Positions 28,925 to 44,560 of a DNA stretch of 64,000 nucleotides are shown here, in pieces. A model generated the notes under the pieces. The model was not told the DNA's origin. It did no database searches and saw nothing but the letters and a program-made list of their open reading frames with translations. A program made the translations under genes and the position numbers. Origin of the DNA: Balanoglossus misakiensis (taxonomy: Eukaryota > Hemichordata); contig CM082576.2 in assembly GCA_040954595.2 (NCBI GenBank), positions 13,516,001 to 13,580,000 on the forward strand, given 5' to 3'. The first letter of the stretch is position 1; each line of letters begins with the position of its first letter.

Positions 28925-31900
28925 GCGCATTTCGGTCCCTTAAGCCCATCACCATGCGATTGGTAACAAATAAATTTGTTTTCGGACATAAATGCATGTG
29001 TGCTACATTCAGTATTACTATGCCCGCACTACTCTATGATATATGATATATATGGTGTATCCAATCAACACACATAATTTAATTACTGCGCATGCCACAT
29101 TTAGAATATTGAAAATACTGCAACTGTCTAAACAACAGGCACTGACCACAAACGTAGCACACTGACAAGTGTTGGAGTGTTAGCAACAACTTTGGAAAAC
29201 GTCGCTTATTGTAAATGATTAGACATTACACTGCGTCACCACTGGTGTCGATAACTTCTCAAAACGCGTAATATCACACCCATGGGCTGACAATCCAACA
29301 AACAGTCTGCGTTGGATAATAATAGTTAGCAGGGTGTATTGTTCGCAAACTATTACGTAACAACTGTACTGAACTGAGGGTTACATGGCCCACTTTTAGA
29401 GAAATTTGTTCTTTTGGAACAAACAGTACATTTGCTGAACACGAATTTACCATTTGCGTAATTTCCACAGATTCATAGACAGCTCATTTTCGGTTCTTGG
29501 TATAAAGAGGCCAGACAGACATTGAAATTTAGGGAATATTGGCACCTTGCATTCTTTGTCTGCGTGGGATCATGGCGTTTGGTCAAGCAAACAGTGTACC
29601 CTCAATCCCCCTTTTAAGTGGAATTTGGTGTTTAATGGGATTGCTTTAGAAAATATTCAATAGTTCTGAAACTTTGCAATTCTATTCATTTTTGATCGAA
29701 GTTTGATATTTTAATTTAGATTAAAGGCGCAGCTATAGAAGCGTTTCGAAGTATTGGCGACGCGACTTTGATCTTTGGAAAATATCCGTGATGTTACCAC
29801 GAAAACGGGGGAATCAGAACTGTCTTTCTGTGGACATAAAAACCTTTTAATTTCGGTGTTAGCTCTAGAGACATCACATTTTACGGGGCATAATATCCCC
29901 GACTCGTTTTTCAACAGAATGATTTGTAACGTTATCTCCAGAACGTGTGTGCATTACCCGATGTATTGTGTGAGAAATAAAGGAAAATGCCAACGAATCT
30001 TCAACAAACAAAAGAATTGAAATTGGAACGTATATTAAGCCACTTTAGACAAAACTACATTGAAGCGCGCTACAATGATATCAATGAAATATACAGGGCT
30101 CAATAGAAGTATTTCTATTCTTGAGAGAAAACTACAGAATTCCGTGGTGTTCAGTGCGCGGTAGTCGAGGTGGCAAAAGCTAGAATGGATGTGTGCACAG
30201 TAGAGTTCTTGATAGCGTGTTCAGTTGTACAACTACACACTAGAGAATCTTAGAACTATAACAATAAAGGTGATAGAGTTATATTATACTAACTGTATAT
30301 TTTTATTTTACATAATTGTTGATATTATTTTTTATTTTTTATGATCGACGTGTTCTTTCAATGTGATTGTTAAAAAACACTATCCAACTACTACTCACCG
30401 TACGCTCAGTCCAATCTAATGTCATTGCTTGCCGTGTGAGATTCCCCATTCCCGAGAAAGGAATCAATAGTCTTCCTAATTTCATGACATTTTTCTTGCA
30501 ATTTACTGGTTCACTAAGTACCTAAATGAAAGCTCTTCCCCAGATAAACCTCTCTGATTCCTTTCCAACTTTCAGCTGATTCAATTATTTTGTATCTCGA
30601 TTAGTGTTTGCTTTATTTGTGTATCTACATGTACAGGTAACTCAGGTGTGAAGTCAATTCGATTGTAGCACGAAAAGAGAAGTTCTAATAACTCTGGCGA
30701 CGGCACTTTTTTTTTCTGACGTCATCATCAGCAGCGACAACCCCGGCGCGCGCGCGGCAGCATGCAGCGGGAGCAGTGAAAGTATGCCAGTGCAACAGCA
30801 TTTAAATAGGTCAAAGGTCAAAGTGCAAATGGCATCGAAAGCATGAAAATCATTATTTGACAATATTGTCAGCAACAGGCAGAAATAATTAAAGCCACAA
30901 TATCGCAAATGCTGCCAATGCAGCATAAAGCGAAAGTAAGGATAACATAAACAAAAGCAAACTAAAATAAGCTATTAATTATAAATATTATGATTATTAT
31001 AGTAGCACTGCTTCATGTAACACAGAGCACTATCATCCAAACATGTAACTTTCAAAGTCAGTGGGGGTTGTTAGCTGTGGATTTATTCAGTAATTTCGCG
31101 TTTGCTTAATCTTAACTAAAACGTACTGCAAATGTTGATGAAAATACCAGAAATCCGCGTTCTTTGCACATCATTAATGAAACGATTTGATACAAAATGT
31201 TCACAATAAGAGACCTCTTTTGTCCGACCAACCTTTATTTGACTCCCATTGTCTCCGAAGCAACATCTGTATGTTGCCAATGACTGGTTCCATATTAGTT
31301 CTGTTTGTTTTAATGGTGTGATATTATATTTTTATAAGCTATGTTTTCAAACTAAAACCGACTGTTGCATTGTAAGTTGTGTAATTTTCACAATATAAGC
31401 TTATTACCAGGGCACGTCACCTATGTTAATATTGCTTGATCGCTTTTCTTAATTGGCGCCAACACTGTACCTGTTAAATATTTGCCACGGAAAACGCGCA
31501 GTTTGGTCACATGATCCCGTTGCTTTGGCGCGCGAACGATAGATATTGTTGGCGTGTCACGTACCGTGGATCGAGTACATGTAGATTACCAGGGTGTGGT
31601 CAATAACCCTGTACAATCTAAATACGTAGATGATACCAGCTAAATTTCCATCGGGTTTGTTTAGTTGTCTCCGTTGCAACTGTGCTCAGAATATGCGCTA
31701 TCTGTCTCGCGTCTGTTCGCTAGAGGACCTTGTTTTTTTTAATGTGCTGTCTGCATGTACGGTTATATTATTTAGGGTCCCATCTAATAAAAAAAGTTAA
31801 CGGTAGACCTTCCATTGTTCACAGTGTGTCGCTGACAACAAAGCTTCATATGGTTATGGTTTGGCTATGATATGTCGCTCTGCTTCCTGGCTGAATACAA

Positions 31901-32949
31901 AACAGGACAGATGATAGAGAAGTATATGGCGTTTTTGCCTTCCTGAAGAATGTCCCTTTAGGCTTTTACACTATCCATCTGAATTCACATCATCTTTCTG
32001 TGACGTCTACCTGATCAGCCAAAACGCTAGATACATATTTAAAACGTGCAAGTCCTGACGAACAACTCGTAAAATAGCGGTCCTCTTTTAAATGCAAACT
32101 ATCGTATATTTTGGTTACTTTTATTGCCGAAAGCTTAAGTTCACACAAAACACCGGATACTGACTGCCCTTATTATAAATCGCCGAAAAATAATGACACT
32201 TCAAGCACAAATCGTTGGTTTCAAAAAAGACAGTTCCTGGGGGACATTGTGACTGAACTGCATGGTTGAAAGTTATTTTTGAATTACCGTCAAACAGGTT
32301 TGATAGTACATGTAATTTATTGTCTTCAAGTATTTTTGTGTTATTTTGTTCAGTAGACGTATATCATTGAGTTATTTGCTGCCGCGCCAACCAACAAGCG
32401 CTCTGCCCTCAATATGCTGCTACAATGCCTGAAATACCAAATTAAGCAATCTTTAAAAAAGGGGAAAATATTCCTGAATTAATGATCATAATTGATTCCC
32501 TTTCACTCCCTAATCCATGACAATAATACAAAAAAATGACAAGAATATTCGGCAAGTGTGGGATCGCGACGCTTAAAAAGATACGAACACACGTTCAACA
32601 TTGGTGTACAGTTGTCATGGCCGAAGCCATCGACGCTCACGAGCTCAACGCCGGCCATCTCACTCATCCATCTCAAAGACGACAAAATAATTCCATCATG
32701 ATGATCATGAACCTATCTCCTTATGGAAATTGAGTTCGCGTAAAATCTCCATGAAAACATGTCACTCAGTTGGTTCTGCCTCTATCAGGTCACACCCGTT
32801 TTTCGACGGGTTATTAATTGCTATTTTTACATAAGTATCTATTAATAACACCATCGCCCCAGATGTCATGTGTAGTTATCAATTGATAATTTTATCAAAC
32901 GTGGTACACGCTTTGAATTGTTGCCACCCACATACTGTAGTATACAAAG
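28925..32949. other. Non-coding region
   Basis: No gene is recognised. It contains the composite block at 30700-30940, three TACATGTA palindromes within 1.7 kb (30626, 31576, 32307) and an E2F-like pair, TTGGCGCCAA (31453-31462) and TTTGGCGC within TTTGGCGCGCGAA (31524-31536). The remainder is AT-rich with no visible organisation. Confidence 0.55.
30700..30940. promoter_or_regulatory. Candidate enhancer with CRE, DR1 array and 14-bp palindrome
   Basis: The block carries a perfect CRE TGACGTCA (30717-30724), a GC-alternating run (30746-30756), a perfect DR1 nuclear-receptor element made of AGGTCA half-sites at 30808 and 30815 with one spacer base, a third degenerate half-site AGTGCA after another single base (30822-30827), the palindrome TGACAATATTGTCA (30858-30871) and AATAATTAAA. 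DR1 is the classic binding form for HNF4, RXR and COUP-TF/Nr2f. The Sox-like halves of the palindrome (ACAAT/ATTGT) face each other. No reading frame here resembles a protein. Confidence 0.4.
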
Positions 32950-33003
32950 ATGGAGAGAGTAGAGAGAGGGGGGCTGGGACATAGAGAGAGAGAGGGGTGG
33001 AGA

Positions 33004-33079
<76 letters not shown>

Positions 33080-33146
33080 CAGACAGACAGACAGACAGAG
33101 ATGCCAGAGACAGACAGACAGACAGACAGACAGAGACAGATATGCC

Positions 33147-33211
<65 letters not shown>

Positions 33212-33245
33212 GATGCAGACTGAGAATGATAGACAGACAGAGAGA
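32950..33245. repeat. (GA)n and (CAGA)n compound microsatellite
   Basis: GA-rich sequence passes into a pure (GA)n tract (33009-33071) and then CAGA tracts (about 33078-33208) broken by AGATGCCAGAG-like interruptions. It gives long Arg-Glu, Asp-Arg-Gln-Thr and Ser-Leu/Val-Cys-Leu repeat frames on both strands, which I treat as artefacts. Confidence 0.97.
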
Positions 33246-33549
33246 TAAATTTAGAGGCAGCATGGGACAACATAAAGTTGTTAATTTGTGTGTTCTGTTT
33301 TCCGAACGGAATTGTATACTGCTAGTATAGTATCTCTATAAAGTTTAATGTTTGTAGTTCATGGAAATACTTGGCTTCCCTTAAAGATCAATTATTGCAT
33401 CTATATGTGGCAAAACGAACATGTAATTAGAAAATACATAAACTAAAATAAATCATACGTAGCATTTCAAATGATGTTGTTTTCTTTATGCAAAACATTA
33501 TGGTGCCCTTTGCAACTGAAATGTCTTACTGAGACAATTTACATACAAT

Positions 33550-33800
33550 AAAACTATAACGGATCCATTTCTTTGAAATGATATTTGAAGTTAATTACGA
33601 TTTGATTTTGCAGACGATTAACTGCCATTGATGTTGATTTTGTTTCGTCCGCTCATTTAAAACTATCACGTGGTGTGTTGACAATTGTATGATTTCGTCA
33701 GTTGAAATTGTGAGGAAGCCAATTAATCAATCGGGGAAAATGATCAGTTCAGACTACAATAATGTGGCCAATAAAAACAACCATAAAGTTTGTGGTGAGA
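33550..33800. promoter_or_regulatory. Candidate enhancer block
   Basis: It holds TTAATTA (33591-33597), GATTAACTGCCATTGATG, CACGTG in the 33667 region, AATTAATCAATC (33721-33732; on the minus strand GATTGATTAATT, a PBX/HOX-like order) and CCAATAAA (33768-33775). No repeats and no protein-like frame. Inferred from motifs only. Confidence 0.25.
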
Positions 33801-34999
33801 ATTATGCACTTGTCAAGAAACGAAGTTGCAGACGACAGCCTTTATGACTCAAATATAATAATTTCACGCTGAAGTTGACAATCGGTGGGGGTCGCTCGCA
33901 ATGGATGCGATCACTCATTTCTTCTAAGATGCGGATAACCTACCTTTAAGACATCTATTGTCTTGCTTATATATTGTAGCAATGGGCGCAAGTTTTTGAC
34001 ATTAACATTTCTTGCCTGAGTACTGCAGTAGAAATTATACAGTTTGCGGATATATTTGAAGTTGGGAGATCGATTAATTTTGCTGATTTCAGTGGGGAAT
34101 AGGGTTAACTTGTGATTTCCGAACGTGAAAGTAGCGAGTAAAATGTCTATAACAAAGTGGTTATAATTGGTCTTCCTGTGGGCTAAATTCCCCAGACCAA
34201 GGGAATATCCCAAAGTAGCCATCAAGCTGTAAACTGGACTGGTCAAGAAATGTATGGCAAAGTGGTCACCTAACTGCTGACCGGTTATTCACAAAAGTAT
34301 GGCTGTCTGGCTGGCCATCAAGAAGCATTGCTGGCTCAGAGATAAAGCAGACAAAATGCAGGGTGTGTAGAATAACTGTTAATTTATAGCACAGATAAAT
34401 TGATAGATGGGACATACACCATATTGAAAACAATATCGGTATTGTGCGGGAGGTTTTTTTGGTGCACACGCGCACGTTCTATTTTTGGGCCAAGCTTTGT
34501 ACCCTCGCTCGCCTTTACCTGTCTTTCGCCAATGGCGAGTTTACAATGTAAAAAATCAGAGTAATAGTGGTTGGGTGCATGGTGATATCCAAAAGTATGC
34601 ATTGTTCGTAAGACAAAACAGATGCATTTCTGTCTGTTGGTGCGGAGAAACAAAAAAACAGCGATGTAACTGTTCTATAAATGTAATAAACGTGTGCGAT
34701 TTTTTCCCCGTACCGGTGGTAGGAATAGCTGAGGGGGTACATATGCAGTTTTCCACGGTGACGGAAGCGGCACTTGTTTTTAGTTCTAACCGCGTGGAGT
34801 TATTCCCCCTTTTGATCCCTCTTGTATTTGATATGATTTGATTTGGAGGAAATAAACATATTAATTTCGTGCTTTGCTTTTGATCCTTAGTTGTGCGAAA
34901 ATTTAGCGTTAATGTATTCGTCGCGAACTAAGCGTTCTCGTAGAGAACCCAGTCGTGGATATTTTAATCCAACCACAGACTAGAAAGTGGGTTTTGGTA

Positions 35000-35370
35000 T
35001 ATGTTTTACGCCGGAGCCAGTTTTCGCAATTAACGACGTGACGTCATTTTCGCCATTTGCGATGAGTCTGCCCAGGAAAAGTTGTATTTGCAAGGTCGCA
35101 AACTGTGATCTGTTTTATTTTTACCGGCCAATGCCGGCCGAGCTCTTTATTGCTGGAACAGTGTGAGTGACGTCTGCCTGCGTGCGTGCGTCCTCCGCTG
35201 CACACACTGTTTCATTTTCTTGTGATTGATTACATCGCCGATACGCGCTCTTTGATGGGCGCGCAGAAGTAGCTGCTGTTTCTGTTTAACTGTTCATAAT
35301 GGTTTGGTGGTGAATGGCCGTCACGTGTCAAAGGTGTCTGAATTACCCAAATGATTTTTTAACGCCGGCC
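35000..35370. promoter_or_regulatory. Candidate enhancer block with PBX/HOX-type site
   Basis: It holds CRE TGACGTCA (35039-35046), an imperfect inverted repeat around CCGGCCAATGCCGGCC, a PBX/HOX-type TGATTGATTA (35223-35232), CACGTG (35322-35327) and a T-box-like AGGTGTC shortly after. It lies about 3 kb upstream of the ATG, a usual distance for a proximal enhancer. Confidence 0.28.
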
Positions 35371-38039
35371 TATTATTTGCCGCGTCAGGTCAGGCCCTGG
35401 CCAGACAATATTTTTTCTGGGTCCGAATTCCGGATGTGCCCGGATCTGAGAGAATAGTGATCGCTATTAAATTTCTTGCACACTGGGCGACTCCCAGGGG
35501 ATTGACTCCAGAGTGAGGCTTTCAGCGATCTTTTGTCGTGGTAATGTAAACAATGCGCTATGAAAACACGATACGTTATCATTCCATTCGCTCCTCCCAT
35601 CTCGTTTAAAAAACATTCACACGTAAGAGACGCTGGCAAGAGTATAACTATGTACTTGTAGTATCGTATATCATACGCTGCGCATCTCATTAGCGACTGC
35701 AATGAATAACGCTATTGTGGCCTCGATGGCCCTGGCTGGCCTTGTGCATCAAGCGTTCCCGGACATCGGGCGTTGAAAATGTCGCCCACCGATTTGGGAA
35801 TATTTTCATTCGCTCGTATTGGCGTCAGTGGTTCAGATTGAGTCCATCTCGCCGCCGTTCTGCCAACTCACTAAAAGAAGGTTTGTTGTGATAATAAACA
35901 AAACTCCAATAATGGCATGTTTTACAGAAGAGGGGGGAAAGTCGCAGGAGCGTGAACGGCCAAAAATTGACAGATTAAGTGAAAAAGAAATTTCGTTTAG
36001 AATAAATAGCAGGGTGTCTAATCTAGGGTGGCGCGAAGTACAAAAGACTTCAGTGGTTTAATCAATCACACTAGAAGATGGCCCCCGTGTGGTGGTGTTT
36101 TGGAATTATACATTTCATACCCAGCTTGTTGTGGGCAATGCAATTCAGCTTTTTTCAACAACACACGCAGTGCCAGTTGCTCTTTATGTGTCCTTGTCTA
36201 TTCAGGCTTATTTGTGTTAATGATATGAACTTTTCAGTGTGGCCTTTCTGGCTCGGCGTCGTTTGCCATTCACCCCCATATTTAGCTACTCTAAGTGGTT
36301 TTCCCCTTCTTCTATAGGCAAGACGTTTCAATTGGGGTTGGTTTTCTGACACCCACGGCTGAATCGAATGATCCCCAGACCCCCTTTTCTTTCAATGCCC
36401 ACCTCCCGCCCGTGAATTTCTTTGCAGCGCGCAAGGTCAGTAACTGGTGCCAAACTCAATACCGAGTGAGTCTCCCCCCCCCCCCCTCTTCAGCTGATTA
36501 TTTTTCACTTGCACTGGTCTATTGATTGCCAACCATTCATGCCATCATTCAAGCCAGGTAATATACTAAAATTACTCAAGCCATTTAGTGCTGGAACATT
36601 CTAAGGATTAGGAAAGGAAGAAGAAAACCATAATATGCTTGCTCGGCGAGATCTTGCTTTCTTTCACTGCCTTGCAGTATTTGTAAAGACCTTTGTATCT
36701 TTCTTGTATGTAGCCAAAGATTTAAAGCTTGGCAATAGGATCGCTGAGATCAAGTCAACGCGAGATTTTTCTTTCCAGAACAATGGCAAAGACAAAAGGG
36801 GAATTGTTTCTGCTCAACGTGCAGTCGATTTGCCATCTTAGCCCCTTTCAGAACATGAAAAAGACTCAATTTGCTTAAATATACAGAGTTCGTCGAGTAA
36901 TGAGATCTGACCCCGCTAGCTTTTTAAAGGTTGGTCTCAAGTATTTTAAATCCAAAACGAAGTCAATACATTGTCATAAGGAGAGGTATCTCCATTCTCA
37001 GTGCAGTCCGTGTTATTGATATCAATTTAAAACTGCTGGAATGCATAACAATGGCAAAAATGTATCTACGAGACGAGCGACTTTCCCCTCCCCCCCACAA
37101 AATCGGTTTGCCGCCGTCCCACCAGTCGCTCCCGACACAAGGCAAAAAAGAAACGTACGTCGCTGAGCGCGCGGTATACGCGACGAACTGTCGGCAGCGT
37201 GACAAAGAGCGGGAATGCCATGCGTGCTGGCGTAGCAGTGTAATAACACGCACACGCCTGGGCGGGCAAGCTATTTCATCTACCCCGGTATGGATGAAAT
37301 ATTCGTTTGTCTGTTTTGTTTGCACTCTTGCGCGTAATCCATGATAGTGACTATGAGAAAGCTTTGTATTCAATGTTTTGCCACCAACCTCACACGTCCA
37401 TCCTGCTAATAATTCTCATTAACACGATCGTTTATTATCGATCGGCAACGGCCAGTTCACTCGTCATATTTCATTGATCATTTTCCCCCAACTCTGTTTG
37501 GCATGGTCAAATCCCAGAAACACGAACAGTTGCAACTTTCACGGTGTCATTAAATTTAGGTTAAAATATGTAACTCGATTTTAGAAAAAAATGTAGAAAA
37601 TTTGAGTTTGAGATTTTTGTGTGTTTACACGCTGTAGTGTCTTTCGTGTAAAACGCCTCACGAAACGCAAGCTTTTGAATCCATAATCAAAGATTTCGGG
37701 CGCTAAAAATTTAAGTCCAAAATGGGTAACTGTTATTGGTAGGTAGAGTCTCACTTCCTCTAAATATACAAACAACTGTCAAGATACGCTGTCACAAACT
37801 AATTATTATGCATACCATCTGTTAAGGACCTCTTACAAAGAGAATTTGTATGGAGAGGTAGGTAAAATGGACATTTTGATGGGTTTCATAAGGTTGCTTG
37901 TCAATAGCGAGCACTTTGTTAGAATTCGTGCCCTCCCAATGTTGAGATATTTCCACTTTTTTCCCCTTTTTTTCTCGGGGTCGACACATTGCATTCGTTC
38001 AGTGCAGTCTTTATGTCTTTACTGTGTTATCGGAGACAT

Positions 38040-43235
<5,196 letters not shown>

Positions 43236-43419
43236 GCTTCAAAGTCAGCACCCACACCAACAGCAGCACTCAACGCAAAATTCAACGTCGCCCAATCCAA
43301 TAACAGTCGACGGTGCCACAACACTACCAGGACAGCCGCCAAAACCACGCGCGTTGGACCCCGCGCATGCTCTCCTCGAAGCAACGCAAAACAAGCCACA
43401 GGCCCAGACGCACGTTTAA
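43236..43419 (+). CDS. six3/6: Six3/6 homeobox transcription factor, exon 2 (C-terminal tail)
   Basis: This terminal coding exon follows a strong acceptor, a CT-repeat tract at 43211-43228 and then CATTTCAG. Joined in phase 2 to exon 1 it completes Arg191 and gives Leu-Gln-Ser-Gln, matching the Asn-Arg-Leu-Gln junction of vertebrate SIX3/SIX6, then a tail rich in Gln, His, Ser, Thr, Asn and Pro that ends at TAA 43417-43419. The full protein is 251 residues, close to vertebrate SIX6 (246). The tail is low complexity and probably disordered. It does not end in the acidic Ser-Asp-Ser-Glu-Cys motif of vertebrate SIX3/6, so either that motif is absent in this lineage or another 3' exon exists; I see no good donor inside this exon. 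The same exon is also open in the next frame to 43466, which matters because an alternative donor lies 4 bp away in exon 1. Confidence 0.85.
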
Positions 43420-44560
43420 AAAAGACTCTGAGAAAAAAATATATAGTGAACTTTATGTCATTTTAATAATATATCCATTAAGAAAATTCTTATCAGTTGA
43501 CTTCTCAAAGAGAAGATTTTATAGTTGTAGTGCCGTTGTTGCTTCACACACACAAAATGGATTTTTTGTTTTATAACGATTAAGACATCAAGCGCTGCTG
43601 GCCTTTCTCCCGATTGACTCATCAACGCACTGGATCCGAAGTCTGCCAACTTTCCATGTCTGACCATATTTTCATGGTAGGACGGTAAATTCTGAAGACA
43701 TTCGCTCAGATGCGACATTCTGTCTCTGTCACGTTGTCACACATACACACACACTAGTGATGTCCGCTGAAAGACATTCATCTAGCTTGAATACAAAAAA
43801 TTGTCCCCGGACAAAAAAAGAAATCCTGGGAATTTGATATAATCCATAAAAAAATAACTCCGAGTGTTTTAAACGTAGATGGAAGAGTAGAAAGAGGAAA
43901 CAGTTTGTGTATTTTAAATGTTTCGTGGGGAATGCGGGACGCAATAGAGGGTGATGCTAAGCATTGCGGTCTATGGAAAAAAAAGTAAACCCCTATGGCT
44001 GCTACTTTTTGTTAAGTTGACCATAGTATGTATAATTCCACTTCGTTCATCATCAGAGACTAGTTTGGGTATCTAACTATCAACGCTTCCAAAATTTCCG
44101 GTGCCACGGATTTGAATCCGTTGGTTACCTCTAGCCGGTTTTACCCCCTCACTTGTTTTTTTTGAAGTACAAGTTTTGACAAAATCGATGAGACATCCAC
44201 GCTTTGTTGTTCAGACTTTTTTTAGTATACCTGCTCACTTACACTGTTAATGTCAACATAATATAGTACTATCAATCCTTTTCAGTTTTATTTTTTCATG
44301 AGAAAAGCGAATTTTGTTTTTGTTTTCTGTAATCGCTTGTGCCTGATTTTAGGAAGGGGCAGCATTTTGTTACTATTGTAAAAAATAAAGTAATGCCGCT
44401 AAGCTATGCTTCTTTTACACCAATCAATTCTCTTTGGTGTTCTGTTTGTGTTCGTATATTGTCGTTTAATTTTTCATTTCAAAGTCCGCCGGCTCTCTCT
44501 CTATCTATCTCTAAGGAAATAAAAAAACTGCCGAACATTACCGAAGTGAATAAAATATAA
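43420..44560 (+). terminator. Probable Six3/6 3' UTR with polyadenylation signals
   Basis: After the stop codon the sequence is AT-rich and non-coding. The first canonical AATAAA I find is at 44384-44389, followed by others at 44518-44523 and 44549-44554, which would give a 3' UTR of about 1.0-1.15 kb. The 3' end is inferred only from these hexamers. A TGTCAATCA motif (PBX/MEIS-type, minus strand) lies just beyond, at 44728. Confidence 0.35.

Larger units (their letters stand above)
33246..38039. other. Gene-proximal upstream non-coding region
   Basis: No gene is recognised. It contains enhancer-like blocks at 33550-33800 and 35000-35370, a C13 run (36474-36486), a TAATTATTATGCAT string (about 37799-37812) and TCF-like ATCAAAG (37686). 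The opposing open frames around 36.93-37.37 kb lie in CpG-bearing sequence and resemble no family. An antisense or divergent non-coding transcript, as at vertebrate SIX3, is possible, but nothing here demonstrates it. Confidence 0.5.

Noticed and set aside
32866-33330. Long Arg-Glu, Asp-Arg-Gln-Thr and Ser-Leu/Val-Cys frames
   Set aside because: They are translations of a GA/CAGA microsatellite.
36931-37373. Opposing 137- and 136-codon frames upstream of the promoter
   Set aside because: Same reasoning: compositional, no motif, no start or splice context.
44106-44121. ACGGATT-TG-AATCCGT as a tRNA T-arm
   Set aside because: No A-box, anticodon arm or acceptor stem at the right spacing; it is just a short hairpin.
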